Assembly (NCBI RefSeq): GCF_022682495.2
Contig: NC_071398.1
Span: 13,584,934-13,648,933 of the forward strand
Length of the DNA stretch: 64,000 bases
From: Desmodus rotundus
Taxonomy: Eukaryota; Chordata; Mammalia; Chiroptera; Phyllostomidae
Direction of reading: 5' to 3'
Shown here: in pieces, positions 31,816-42,660 of the stretch
Layout: every line of letters starts with the position of its first letter
How positions within the stretch are numbered: position 1 is the first letter of the stretch
Made by a program: the position numbers and the translations under genes
The notes under the pieces: model-generated
What the model saw: the letters and a program-made list of their open reading frames with translations, nothing else
What the model was told of the DNA's origin: nothing
The model's database searches: none

Positions 31816-32010
31816 GCTGCTTTGAGGCAATGGGGAGCCTATCAGAGGGTTTTAAGAAGCAGAGCGAAATGATTCAATTTGTGCTTTAGAAATGGCCCAC
31901 TGTCTGCTGCAGAGAATGGGATGGAGGCGTGTAAGCCAAGATGCAGGGAGACTTGTTAGGGGCCGCTGTCGTTATCCGAGGGAGAGACGACGGGGACCCC
32001 AACTGAGGCA
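31815..32010 (-). mobile_element. L2 internal fragment, second segment
   Basis: 'GCAATGGGGAGCCTATCAGA', 'GGGTTTTAAGAAGCAGAGCG' and 'GTGCTTTAGAAATGGCCC' match antisense L2 (caatgggaagccattggagggttttaagcagggg), continuing the copy at 31105. Confidence 0.7.
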
Positions 32011-32148
32011 GTGGCAGGGTGCTAAGGCTGGGAAGTCGTGGTTGCCTAAGATCCTAATACAAGTGGCTATGCCATGGCGGGCTCCATTTAGGAAGATAAA
32101 AAATGGGCATGAGGCTGAACTTTATTAAGGGAGCCAAGGAAAGCAGCA

Positions 32149-32162
32149 CTAGCAGGGGGCAG
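32149..32162 (+). promoter_or_regulatory. Candidate CTCF motif
   Basis: CTAGCAGGGGGCAG fits 13 of 14 positions of CCASYAGRKGGCRS. It lies outside any SINE I recognise. Binding is not shown. Confidence 0.4.
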
Positions 32163-32394
32163 GGCAATTACCAAGTAGTGACTGTAACTCTCCAGCTTCT
32201 GAAGGATCTGGCTTTTCAAAAAGGACAATGCCCCTTTGCTATGGAACGGCACTGTCTGCCCCCCGGGAAGGACTGCCCTGAGCCAGAATGGCTGGCCTGG
32301 TTTATAGACCAATCCAGTTCCATAGAAAGGCTGCCTGGTCAAAGTGGAAGGCTGTGGTGGTCAATCGTAAAGGAATCTGAATGCTAACCTACAG

Positions 32395-32470
32395 AATTTA
32401 CCCCTTCCTCCTCATGCACATTTTAATTAAGCACCTACTATGTGATAGCTGGCACTTTGAAATTGTCATA
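32395..32470 (-). mobile_element. L2/MIR 3'-end fragment
   Basis: 'TTTTAATTAAGCACCTACTA' and 'TGTGATAGCTGGCACTTTG' match the antisense 3' terminus (ttattgagcacctactatgtgccaggcac). Confidence 0.6.
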
Positions 32471-32475
32471 TCCAG

Positions 32476-32930
32476 TGTATCAGTCATCTATTGCTCGATA
32501 GCAAACCACTCTGAAACTTGGTGGCTTAAAACGACAAAGATTCCCATGATGTCATGGGTTGGCTGGGCTCCTTGGGTGGTTCTTCTCTCCACATGGTCTC
32601 AACAAGGGTCACTGTCACCTGGGGGCAGAGGGCGTTGGATCAGCCATAAGGACCTCTCTGTGTAGCTGGCAGTTGGTGCTGGCTCTGAGCTGGGAGTTCA
32701 TCTGGCTCTTTTGTCTGGGAGGCTTCCGTTCTCTATTATGTGGCCTCTGCTGAGGGTAGCTTGAGCTTCCTCATAACATGGCTGCAGGGAGACATCGTGT
32801 GGATGCCGCAGGTGGAAGTTTGCCTACGTCCGCGTAGCACCTCCAAGCAGCCAAGCCCAGAACAAGAATGCCATTTGCCTTTGGTACACAAGACAACCTT
32901 CCCCTTCCTGGCTTCCATTTAGGTGCGCTA
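32476..32930 (-). mobile_element. MaLR/MLT1-type solo LTR (copy 2)
   Basis: It begins TGTATCAGTC, i.e. ends ...GATACA on its own strand, as an LTR should. 'CAAACCACTCTGAAACTTGG', 'GGCTTAAAACGACAAAGATT' and 'GGCAGTTGGTGCTGGCTCTG' are shared in order with copies 1, 3 and 4. The far end is missing. Confidence 0.65.
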
Positions 32931-33385
32931 CATTAGTTCACCCTTCTTGAGCTGTGCTATTCGGCAGGTTCTAATGACAGCCCAAGGAAGCATGCCGCTG
33001 GGTAGCCTGCATGCCCCTGTTGCAAAGAAGGGTCACCTTTCACCCTTCTCAGGACTCCATCTACCTGACCTGGGATGTTTTTGCCCAGTGGGTTTTATAT
33101 CAAACATGGCCTGTCCCTTACTCAACACCCATTTCCTGACCAATTGAAGTTTCCTCATTTAGCCCCTTCTTCACCAGTCCGGGGCCCTCAGGTGAGAGCA
33201 GGAATGTGGATGAGGGCTATTTTGTCCCTCTCCAGGTGGAAGTAGAGACAAGAAGAAGTTGTGTGGAGAGATTGACTCCAAAACACAGCAAGAAACTGAA
33301 TCACAGAAAGTCAAGTCTCCAGCTCGGAATGGCCCCAAAGCCAGCTTCAGCAGCTGCCCTTCCCAGGGCCTGGTTAGTTAAGGGC
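32930..33385. other. Noncoding stretch, nothing recognised
   Basis: Only frames of 66-74 codons. No repeat called. Confidence 0.45.
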
Positions 33386-33492
33386 CACCAGACTCTGAGT
33401 TCATGACAACAGGGATTCCCATCACTTTTGATAACTGCTATGTCCCTAGCATGCAAAATAATTTCAGGTGCACAGTAGACACTCAATAGATT
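33385..33492 (+). mobile_element. L2 3'-end fragment
   Basis: 'CATGACAACAGGGATTCCCA', 'CTATGTCCCTAGCATGCAAA' and 'GCACAGTAGACACTCAATAG' follow the sense L2 3' end. Confidence 0.65.
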
Positions 33493-34990
33493 TGACTTAT
33501 TCTCTATTACTTTCCACTAAAGTGACCTAATAGTCAGTTCCCCCCGGCGGTGTTCTCGACATTCTCTGTCAGGAGTATTTTCTATCAGTTCCAGCGGCTA
33601 GACTCAATGTTTCTGCCACCCCTGTAGCTGGCACAATGTGGAGGCTTTCTGCACAGTTACACACCTAAGAAGTCCCCACCTTCTTCCCACTCATCTCTTT
33701 GTGAAGCCAGACTGCACTGCCAGAAACAAGGTTTGGGTGCCTTGGAGACAGCATTGGACTGAGAACCCTGCAAGGGGCCCATGCTGCCTGCACACCCCCC
33801 ACCCCCGCCATTCCTGGGCTTTGGGGCAGCTCTATGAGGAAGGGGCGGTGCTAGGCTGGGAATGTCCTTTCATGTTACTAGTATCTTAGCTACTGCTCAG
33901 TGATGCTGATTCTAGCTTCTGCTTTTTTGGTTTTGTTTCTCCATTGGGTTTCCATACATCTGACTTTCTTTTTTTAATAGGCTTGGGTTTCACATTGAAC
34001 CTACTGTCAGTGTTAAAAACTCAGGAATGTCTGCAGGTTAAGAGAGAGGGAGACGTGGCCTTGTCTATCAAAGCACGTACCTACCTGCCTGCCTTTGTCA
34101 CTTCCTCAGCACGGAAAGGAAGAGAATGGCCTGGCAGATACTCTGGAAAGCAGGTCCTGCCTCTGCTCACCCAGAGGCACAGAGGGGGTGGGGCCATGTC
34201 CCTGTGGCTCAGGCACAGTGAGCCTGGCCTGTTTTAGCAGTCAGGATGGAGTGGGCTTGGCACGGAAACCGGGGCGCATGCATTCCTTCCCCAACGCAGG
34301 AGCCCCACCTGACCTGGAGGTCCCTGGGCTCCACCCTCCACAGCCCGGCATCTACAGCTCCCACCCCATCCCATACTGAGGTCAGTGGCCTCTCTGCAGG
34401 TGCAGCAGGGTCAGCCCTTCACATTCACCAGAGAGGGTTTCTGCATAGAACCGAAAGCACTTACTGAACATCATTTTGAACATGAACAGTCTAGGGTAAA
34501 GGGATTTCTCCAAGGGCTCATGGCCAGGCCTCCAAAGCAACAGCCTGAGCCAACAGCACGCCAATGGCTCTTTCCATAGAACACAGAATTAAAAGCCCCT
34601 ATTAAGGTGTCATTAGGGGAAATGGGACATAGTGATGTTGCAAATTAGGCATGTATTTCCTATTTCGGAAAGGGCATGTGAACTTTTCCAGCTGGCGTGC
34701 CCGAGAGAGCGCTGCCTGGAACACACAAGCGCGTGCTCCCGGCAAGGAGAACATGGAGTTCCCAAGGACAGGAGCCACGCTCCCCAAGGGAGGGCCGCTG
34801 CCCCGACCATGTTTCCCAGTGATGCCAGACCCGAGTGTTGATGAGGAGCTCCCGCAGACATGATAACACTGCAGCACCGAGGGACTGCCTTAAAGAAGGG
34901 TGTTTAATTAAAAGAGGCAATGTATGGAATGCGTGAGGCTGTGGGATGGGTTGGAAGGGTCCCCTGTGTGTCTGCACAGGAAGCAGGTCT
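33492..34990. other. Noncoding stretch
   Basis: Many overlapping 60-97-codon frames on both strands and one 159-codon minus frame (34660-35139) that owes its length to the purine tract. The block 34560-34920 ('AAAAGCCCCTATTAAGGTGT', 'GTGTTTAATTAAAAGAGGC') might be conserved noncoding DNA. Confidence 0.4.
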
Positions 34991-34994
34991 CCTG

Positions 34995-35128
34995 GCGGTG
35001 GAAGCTGAGGGAGAAAGAGAGAGGAGGAAGTACCGGAGGAAAAGGGTGGGGAGGAGACAGGAAAAGGGAGAAGAAGAAAGGAGAGGAGGGGGAGGAAAGG
35101 AAAGAGAAGGGAAGGGAGGGAGAAGTTC
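34995..35128 (+). repeat. Homopurine (GGA/GAA) tract
   Basis: About 130 bp is almost entirely A and G on the plus strand, with few interruptions (for example TACC near 35031). Mixed GGA, GAAG and GGGAGG units suggest an old expanded purine microsatellite. Confidence 0.9.
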
Positions 35129-35237
35129 TCAGGCCACATATTTCTTTCTGAGCTAAAATCCCCTTTCAGAGTTTACTTCCTGACCAAGATGAGAAGCAAC
35201 CAAGAAATATAAAATGTCCTTTTCTAGAGTCACGGAT

Positions 35238-35345
35238 TGATTTAGTGTTCACTTACTGAACTCCCACTGCATCCCAGGCCTTGTGCCGGGTTTTGGGGCT
35301 CCAGGAGGGCTACTGAGGCAGCCGCCGCTCATGGTTCTCAGGCTC
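35238..35345 (-). mobile_element. L2 3'-end fragment
   Basis: 'GTTCACTTACTGAACTCCCA' and 'CCTTGTGCCGGGTTTTGGGG' resemble the antisense L2 3' end (ttattgagcacctactatgtgccaggc ... ctggggat). Confidence 0.5.
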
Positions 35346-36710
35346 CTGAGGAAGATGAGCATCATGACCGAAAGCTTTCCCAGCATGCACTGTAACCTCC
35401 TTCTGTCATGCCGGAGCCAGAAATCTAAAATCTTTCCTGGCCTCCACTGTGGCTGGACATGCAGATGTGACATGTTTCTGCTCATCACAGGCACGGCACT
35501 GGAATTAAGTCACACCAGGGAGAGGCAGGCTGCAGGGAAGCAGGCATTCTGTGGGTTCAGGGCAGGACAAATGTAGCCTCCAGCCCTCCACCAGCAAGGC
35601 GACAAGCTGATTCCACGGGCAGCTTCACAGGTTTGCAGTCCCCTGACTGGCAGAGGTGACAACAGCCTTAGGGCCTCAATGCTGAGGTGCCACTTTGGGA
35701 GTCACCCCTGGAAGCCCAGCCTGTCATCTGTTTCTTCAGACCCCCCCACTTGTGCCCACCCCTGTACTCCCCACGTGGCTGTGTACATACAAGTCATTAT
35801 ACCGTATTTCCACCATGGAACTACGGAAGTCATAAATAACCTCAAAAGCATAGAGAACAGTAAGGGGTAGTAAGATAATTAGAAAAGATGTATTTGTTAC
35901 CTTTGTCTTCCAAATTAATTATAAGTGTGTGAAATGTAATTTGTAATAATGGCTGTGTTTCATGACAGGCCAGCAGAAATTCGTAAAACCTTGACCATGG
36001 ACTCCTGGGCACTTGCATGAGCTGACGCCAGCCCATCACTGACTCCAGCCTGGCCCAGAGGTCACGGGAGGCAGTGCCTGACATTTCAAGGGCCCTCTGT
36101 GTGGAAAGGCGGTCCCTGGCGAAGGCAGCGTAGATGGCCCACCCCGGACCTGCATCACAGCGCTAGAGGTTAATGCCCTGAAGAGTCTCTCCATCAGCCA
36201 GGGATGGGGAGCGGTGAATTGGGATAGGTCCCTCCCTGAGCTGAGGTGAACCCAGGGCCTACACCTGTCACTGATGAGGGGGCAGGGCAAGCAGATCATA
36301 GAGAACTCTTCTGGAGAGTCCTGAGTCCCAGAGGTCAAAGCCAAAAGCCTAGACCCAGAGACTCAAATCCAGATTTGGGGCAGAAGGCTAGAATCCAGAC
36401 TACAGACGGGAGACAAGACTAGAGAACAGAGAGTGGGTGGGCAGGGGCCTGTGGAAATGGAGTGCCAAGGCCAGCTGAGATGAAAGCAGGACATCGGCTG
36501 TCAAGGAGCCAAGGGTGTCACCAGCCCCTTTTTGTTGGCTGTGGGCAGCAGGTTATGGAGCCAGCTTAATGGTCAAAAGTCCCAGAATGGCCTGGATGGA
36601 CAGAGCCAAGGGTGGCTTCTCTGATGTTTATGGGATTTTCCTGAGGGATTCACGTGGCCATGGGGAATGGAGGGTGGCACAGTGTGGAGAAATGGAGATA
36701 AAGATTCAGT
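35345..36710. other. Noncoding stretch, nothing recognised
   Basis: Frames of 62-106 codons overlap on both strands. No gene or repeat can be supported. Confidence 0.45.
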
Positions 36711-36712
36711 CT

Positions 36713-36908
36713 GGGCCCTGGCCGGGTAGCGCAGATGTTTGGACCATCGCTCCATACACAAAAACTTTGCCGGTTCGATTCCTGGTTAGGGCACATTCCT
36801 GGGTTGTGGGTTTGATAGCTGGTCACGGCGTGTAGGGGAGGCAACCAATCGATGTTTCCCTCTCTCTCCCGGCCCCACCCTTTCCACTCTAAAAAAAAAT
36901 CGATAAAC
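36713..36908 (+). mobile_element. VES tRNA-derived SINE
   Basis: It starts GGGCCCTGGCCGGGTAGCGC. The A-box region TAGCGCAGATG (36727-36737) has one change from TRGYNNARNGG, and the B box GGTTCGATTCC (36772-36782) is perfect. The body runs through 'GGGCACATTCCTGGGTTGTG' and a C/T-rich segment to an A-rich end. The head and 'CAACCAATCGATGTTTCCCT' differ from the other two copies, suggesting another VES subfamily. Confidence 0.88.
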
Positions 36909-36909
36909 A

Positions 36910-37375
36910 TTGGTTGGACCATGTGCAACCAGGGGTGGCCACAGGCTGGACCTTGCTATGGCATGATACTCCAGACCATAGGACACAAGCTTGGGTGGGC
37001 ACTGGTGTCATACAGAACCATGCCCATGTGTCCTTGGACAAGCACATCTCTCTCTGGGTGAAATTTATCTTTTTTCACCTGGCAAATGTAGCTCTTCCTG
37101 ATCTGGCACCTGCCCCAGTCAATCTTCCCACTAGGCAGCCTGGGAAAGGCTGCATCCTCCCATGTGCTTCCTGCAAAAAGGGCCGCCCACGCCTCCGGAC
37201 GGGGCGTTGAAGGATGCAGGGAATTTGAACAGGAAGTGGTGGTGGTGGGAGCGGGGCCACTGAAAGTCTGGGAAAGAGCAGGGGCAAAGCAGGGGGTGGG
37301 AAAGCCCCTGCTGGTCCCGGCACAAGTAACCTTGCAGGGGGGGCTGGAGAAGAGGGGACGGTGGGGCACGTCAGT
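36910..37375. other. Noncoding stretch
   Basis: Plus and minus frames (98 and 137 codons) overlap. L2-like traces occur near 37080-37160 but are weak. Confidence 0.4.
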
Positions 37376-37377
37376 GT

Positions 37378-37692
37378 GGGAGGATGGCAGAGCGGACAGG
37401 GAGTGAGCTGACAGAGGTAAGCCTGTGGAGACAGATGGTCGAAGGCCTTACGGGCTGCATCACAGAATCAAACTGTAGCCTACCGCAGTCGGTGGAGAGG
37501 TTTTCAGCAAGTCCAGGCTCACCCTGGAAGAGCCTTCCTGTGGTTGTTCGGGAGAAGTCGTAGGGTTTGGGCAGAGATGGACCAGAAGTAGCCCCAAGAG
37601 CTGCACGGATGCCAGCGAGGCAGCTGCTGCAGTAACCGAGTATGAAACTAGTGTCCGTGGCAGCAAGAATGCCCTAGAAGGACATTCCGGAG
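37378..37692 (-). mobile_element. L2 internal fragment
   Basis: 'GGTCGAAGGCCTTACGGGCT', 'GCAGCTGCTGCAGTAACCGA' and nearby G/A-rich text match antisense L2 (gggccttgtaggccatgg ... ctattgcagtagtccaggcgag). Confidence 0.55.
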
Positions 37693-38490
37693 ATGCCCTT
37701 TCTCTTTGCCGTCTGGCTACCCTGGGCCCCCACATGAAACCCCAGCAGTTACTCCACAGAAAGCAAGCAGAGGGACATCACAGAAAATCCTCCGCCCGAT
37801 AAAGATGTCAGGTGAGAAAGGAATTTAACACTCTTTTCCTTTACCTACGCTGCCTGTGGGAAAACGCCTGTCCAGGCCAAACTCAATTTTGTCTTTTTAA
37901 TTCAAGTGCAAATGCATTGAAGGCTCTGATAACAACATAAAATTGGTTAATCAACTCTCATCCCATATTTATATTACAACAGGGAGATTTTACAGTTTTC
38001 TGTAGCTCAGCCCAGTGCGCTGGGAAAGCCAGCCAGCATTTCATGTCCCTTTAAAATGGTGAAGCAGAGGCCCCTCTGTGTCAGTGACCAGCCAGCTCTG
38101 CCGCTAACCAGCCCTCTGGCCTGTCCGGGTGAGGCAGCGGTCCCGTTTTCATTCTGAGTGCGTGAGGCCCTGCAGGAATTGCCTTTACGTTTTACTCAAG
38201 ACATGAAAATCGCTTTCGGCTCCCCTCGTCACATCACCATGGAGAGGATGCCAGCGAAGGCATGGTCTGAGTGAAATTACTGAAAGTATTTTAAACTTAA
38301 TTTTCTGTGTCAGGCCGACCCACACCATGCTCACTGGGAGAGGGGGCACCTGGCTAAATCTCTCTCTCGGTTTCCTATTTTTCACAGGAGAAGGTTGAAT
38401 GCCGATAGTCTGGCACGCAGAGCTCTCTGGAATCTGTCCTTTTCATCTATTTTCTCAAGAAGCGATTTTTCAGAACTTGGAGGTGCCTGT
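37692..38490. other. Noncoding stretch with AT-rich unique block
   Basis: The part 37880-38030 has no repeat signature and carries 'TTTTTAATTCAAGTGCAAAT' and 'AAATTGGTTAATCAACTCTC', resembling conserved noncoding DNA. A weak MIR-like trace lies at 38080-38160. Confidence 0.35.
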
Positions 38491-38494
38491 CCCA

Positions 38495-39085
38495 GGGCCA
38501 AGAACTGGGTGCACAGCTGTGACCGACACAAGCCTCATCCCTCCTTTCATGCAGTTTGCATTCTAATGAAGAGGACAGGCAAAAACAGATCCTGATGAAA
38601 GAAGTAATACAGATTGTATAATACAGGTTATGAAAATGAAAGGACTTGGTATACGTGGGGAAAGGGTGGGACAGGGGAAGGGGAGATGTTTATTTTAGCA
38701 AATGGGGAGTTTGCCAGGCTGTGTGGAAGAGCATGTGCAAAGGCCCAGAGGACAGGTTGAGGCGGGCAGGTTTCAGAGCGAAGAGGAGGCCAGTGTGGTG
38801 GGAGCTTAGGGAGAGAGAAGGCGATAAAGAGGAAGTGAGATGGAAGAGGTTGGCAGAGGTCATCTCTGGCAGCTTCTTTGTGGATTTTATCCCACGGGCC
38901 TAGGAGAATGACAGACAAAGATCTGGGTTTCAGAAAGATTCCTTTGGCTGTAATTTGGAAGACAGATTAGAAAAGGGTAAGAGTGGAAATGGGGAGACCC
39001 ATGCTGAGGCTGCAGCTCTGGTTAAGGTGGGAGGTGGAAACTGGGAGGAAGGAGGTGAATGAGACAGGTCAGTGAGCTGGCAAGA
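38495..39085 (-). mobile_element. L2 3' half, long copy
   Basis: Antisense L2 order is kept over nearly 600 bp: 'ATGCAGTTTGCATTCTAATG', 'GCAAAGGCCCAGAGGACAGG', 'GAGGCCAGTGTGGTGGGAGC', 'TTTGTGGATTTTATCCC', 'GTGGAAATGGGGAGACCCAT'. Confidence 0.82.
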
Positions 39086-39089
39086 AGTC

Positions 39090-39475
39090 ATCCCCTCCGG
39101 ACTGACTCCCCCACTAATCTTGCCCTCCAGCCTCCTTAGCTTCCCTCTGGCCTCTGAGTGCTTTATGCCCTTCCTTGATTCAAGCCATTTCTCCCTTCTC
39201 CATTGAATGAACTCCTATTTATCCATCCATACCCAACACAAATGTCCCCTTCCCATGCCTTCACCTTGGAAGGGTTCACGCTCCCTCTTCGGTGTTCTAT
39301 CACCTTTTACCATCACTGACCTTCAGATGCGCATTTGTAATATATCTCATTTCATTACTTAAGAAATAATTTTCATTACTTAAGAGCAGTTTCATTACTT
39401 AAGAAATAGTTTTCATGTACATCTTCATTACTACATCTTAATGCAAGGACAAAGACTTCTAAATGCCCACGTTCC
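39090..39475 (+). mobile_element. L2 3' part
   Basis: 'CACAAATGTCCCCTTCCCAT', 'TCTATCACCTTTTACCATCA' and 'GCAAGGACAAAGACTTCTAA' follow sense L2 order. It lies directly beside an L2 in the opposite orientation and contains a short tandem repeat. Confidence 0.6.
39350..39410 (+). repeat. Three-unit 19-21-bp tandem repeat
   Basis: TTTCATTACTTAAG starts each unit (39350, 39371, 39390), followed by AAATAAT, AGCAG and AAATAGT. Each carries CTTAAG. It looks like a local duplication within an L2. Confidence 0.9.
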
Positions 39476-39719
39476 AAGCGTACTTACATTTAAGAAAGTG
39501 TCCCTAATTAACAATGAATGAATAAACCGTAGCCACCAAAATGAAGCAAATGACCTGGCTTTGAAAGGACTGGAATTGCACTGAGAAGTGGCCATCTTTG
39601 TGTGACTTTCTCTCCTTGGGACGGACTGCCCTGATATTTGGGAAATAAATGCTCAAATACTTAAAAGGGGAAAAAAAATGTCTCCCAACCCTAGTAGGAT
39701 CCATTCTTGCAGCTTAAGA

Positions 39720-40255
39720 GTCATTTATGGAAATTATGACCAACAGTAACATGATAATTAAAGCTAAATTGAATACCTACTCGCTCGTGCTCAGGCTTGG
39801 TGGGAACAGAGAGGACTCCAGTACCTACCTGAGCTGCTCTAATTATGTGCTTCCTGTAATCAACATTGCTTTTCCTGGTTACATTTCACAGTTAATTTGT
39901 TTTTTCTACACAAATCGAATTCTGCACCAGAGATGCAAAGTTTATTGTATTAGTGCACTTTTTTTTAGGTTCTAGTTTAAAAAAAAAATCCCACAAGTAC
40001 AATTAGTTTTAAAAAAATGAAATTCTCCCCACGTGGGCTTAAGATTAATGATATTTGTTTATTATCAGATGATGTGCCTTCAATAAATGGTATGAATAGG
40101 AATTGGCTTCCAATCTTAATGTATTTCTTTTCATAAGCCAAATAGCTATAAACAATATCAAATGTAATTCTCCAGAATGGTAACAGGTTATTAACCTCTT
40201 AAGTCATTCCCTAATGGGTTTTATATTTCTCAGAAACAGTGAGTTCTAAAGCCAA
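39720..40255. promoter_or_regulatory. AT-rich unique block, candidate conserved noncoding element
   Basis: Over 500 bp without a recognisable repeat and rich in homeodomain-type cores: 'ATAATTAAAGCTAAATTGAA', 'CACAGTTAATTTG', 'TACAATTAG', 'GATTAATGATATTTG'. Short A and T runs occur. Enhancer function is inference only. Confidence 0.3.
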
Positions 40256-41065
40256 GGAGACACAAGAAAATCCCTGTCTGCCTTGGAAAGCCAGCCGGCA
40301 CTGGGATTCCCTGCACCTGGAAAAGGCCTGGCCTGGGGCTTGTTTTACAGCTTAGGATTCCAGTCTGAATTACTGCAAGAGTTCCTCACCAAGGCACTGC
40401 CTATTTTGACTACACTTCCTCACTTTTTTCCCATGGTGAACACAGACTTCCGTTCCAGTAAGCCGTGGGCCCTCGTGAACGTGACCCAGAGGCAGGGCAG
40501 GGCAGCAGCCAGGGTTCTGTGCCTCCAGCCCCAGGTCCCGGTGTCCAAGAGCAAATGCTGTGCACAGCCTGAGCCTCAGGATCTTGCAGCACAACCAGGG
40601 CTGGAACAATAACGCCCAACCCTCTGGGTGACATCATCCTGCGTGCAGAATGGGCCACCAGGACACTGCCTGTAAAGGGGAGAAGGGGCAAATGAAGAGC
40701 AAGAGAGAAAGGACTACAGAGGCTAGTGGAGAGAGGGGACCGGGTGGCTCCGTTAGCACCAGCTGTTTTGAGTCAGATGGGAGTGATTTGAGAGCAAAGC
40801 ATCTGCTCTCTGCAAGCCCGTCTGTTTCTGTGCATTCTGTGCGTTTTTCTTGCCCTCTCCATCTCTTTCTGTCTAAAGCTTTATGGGCAGAAGCTTCTGT
40901 GTCCGTTCAACGGGAGGGAAATGGGCCGGGAGCGAGGGAAGGACAAGACTGCCCTGGCTCTATTTCATGCACTTTGTGCAAACGCTCTTTAGTCCAGCTT
41001 CTTAGAAGCAAGAGCATGGTCCCCAACCTCACACTGGCTGACCCTCTTCCTCCCTCATTCCCTGG
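40255..41065. other. Noncoding stretch with chance ORFs
   Basis: The 180-codon plus frame (40650-41192) is the second longest in the window. It is Ser/Pro/Gly-rich with no domain and ends inside an L2-like fragment. The 40283-40612 frame is opposed by two minus frames. Confidence 0.45.
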
Positions 41066-41135
41066 GGTTGAACACTTTTCTCCTGGACCTGCTCACCCTT
41101 CAAGCCCAAGCTCAGTGTCCTCCAGGAAGGGTCTG
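41065..41135 (+). mobile_element. Short L2 fragment
   Basis: 'CACCCTTCAAGCCCAAGCTC' and 'AGTGTCCTCCAGGAAGGG' match sense L2 (catccttcaaggcccagctcaaatgtcacctcc). Confidence 0.5.
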
Positions 41136-41365
41136 GCTTCAGGTAAGCATGAGGCCCCGAAACAGAACCGAGGCATGGAGATCCTGGGATGACTGGGGCA
41201 GAGATGACACCCTGAGATGGGGAGTCTGGGGCAGAGAGAGTGGCAGTAGTATGACAGTCAGGGATAGATGTTTATTTTTAGTTGGTCACTTTCTGGCTGG
41301 AGTAACTTTTGACCCTGTCTTGGCTCAACCTTTCAAGAGGATTTTTTTAGGGTCTTTTGTTCCCT
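41135..41365. other. Noncoding stretch, nothing recognised
   Basis: Neutral sequence; no feature supported. Confidence 0.45.
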
Positions 41366-41369
41366 AAGA

Positions 41370-41515
41370 CCAGTATTTCCACATTATTCAGGGAGCTTAA
41401 TAAGCATGCACATTTCCGGGCACCGTGTTAGACCACTGACTATGTGCACGTAGCGTGGGGTCCAGGAAAACCCTGTTTTATGAGCTCCCTAGTGATTCTG
41501 AGAGACCCTACATGG
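41370..41515 (+). mobile_element. MER5-like hAT-Charlie remnant
   Basis: 'CAGGGAGCTTAATAAGCATG' near the left and 'GAGCTCCCTAGTGATTCTGA' at the right form the inverted-looking order of a MER5-type element. The interior is very diverged. Confidence 0.5.
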
Positions 41516-42580
41516 TAAGACCTTATTCTATAGGATGAATTGCACAGAGCTTGAAACTGGCCTCCTGGGCTTAAAAACACGCCGATGTCTTTTTAGTTCC
41601 CAGCCTTGGACTCTACTGGGCTTCTGTCTCCTAAGCTACCAATTGCAGACAATGCATTTACTTAAAGGGATATTGTATGCATGTACTTCCATTGGGCAGA
41701 TGTGAAATCCATGAGCCCTGGCTCCCAGCACAAAACAGACGTCCAGCCGACCTGAGCTACCCTTGACCTAAATCTCTAGGCAGGATCTGGCAGGGGTTCA
41801 AAGGCCAACTTAATACATAGTCCACAGTGACAAGACAAGTAAAGAAAAAGAAAGGAAGGACCCACATTGGGTAGCAGCCATCAGTCATTACTTAGCAGTG
41901 ATATTGGTCTGAAGATAAGGGCCACCGTGACTCCCAGGTAGAACTGTCATAATCTTTTCATCCCGCTTTCACATTCGAATAAATGCTTAAAATGTTCTAG
42001 GTTTGAAGTCCCTAAACAACAAGGCCATTCCCTGCTGTGCAAACAAAGGAGGACCAGCAAGCCCTCAGCATCATGATGAAATCGGAGTCTCTTTCTTCCC
42101 AATCAGATATCTCAAAGACTCTGCAGTTGGCTGTGTCCCCACTGTCAGCCTGGGAGACAGGTGGGGCAGACCAAACCCCAACTCTAACCCAACCCCAATT
42201 CCCAGTCTTCAGAGCAGGTAACTGAGGCTTCGTTCAAAGCTCAGGAAGACCACCCGATCTCAGGGACTAATCAAAGCACCACAGGTATAATATAATACAA
42301 ACCTTTTAAAGGGAAACATTCTGAGATCCTCGTATTTTGGGGGGAAAGGAAAGCAATACAATTTAGCCTCAATCTTTGTTTTTTAAGCACACATGCTAAA
42401 CATTTCAGGGTGATATATCCACCAAAGGAATAAAATGGAATTTATAACTTATAAACCTGAAGGTGAAAAATAAGTAAGTAGAATTCAAGCAATTCAATAT
42501 AGAGCAGGAAAAGAGAGGGGGAAATGCAAACCCCAGAAAGCAGGGTAGATGTAAACTATAAAATAAAATGGTGGAAATAA
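41515..42580. other. Noncoding stretch, nothing recognised
   Basis: Neutral sequence with frames of at most 72 codons. No repeat could be named. Confidence 0.45.
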
Positions 42581-42582
42581 AT

Positions 42583-42660
42583 AAATACATATATAATATA
42601 CATGTATTATATGTGTGTCACATATGTGTGTGTGTATATATATACACATATATATATGTC
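42583..42660 (+). repeat. (TA)/(TG) alternating tract
   Basis: Runs of ATATAT, TGTGTG and ACATAT including TGTGTGTGTATATATATAC. The alternating purine-pyrimidine order and near-palindromic patches could allow Z-DNA or cruciform structure. Confidence 0.85.

Noticed and set aside
34995..35128. Could the purine tract be a splice-related polypyrimidine region (minus strand)?
   Set aside because: It is far too long and no exon-like sequence follows it.
34660..35139. 159-codon minus-strand open frame
   Set aside because: Much of its length comes from the homopurine tract, which reads as Pro/Ser/Leu/Phe low complexity.
40650..41192. 180-codon plus-strand open frame
   Set aside because: Low-complexity Ser/Pro/Gly composition, no domain, and its end runs into an L2-like fragment.
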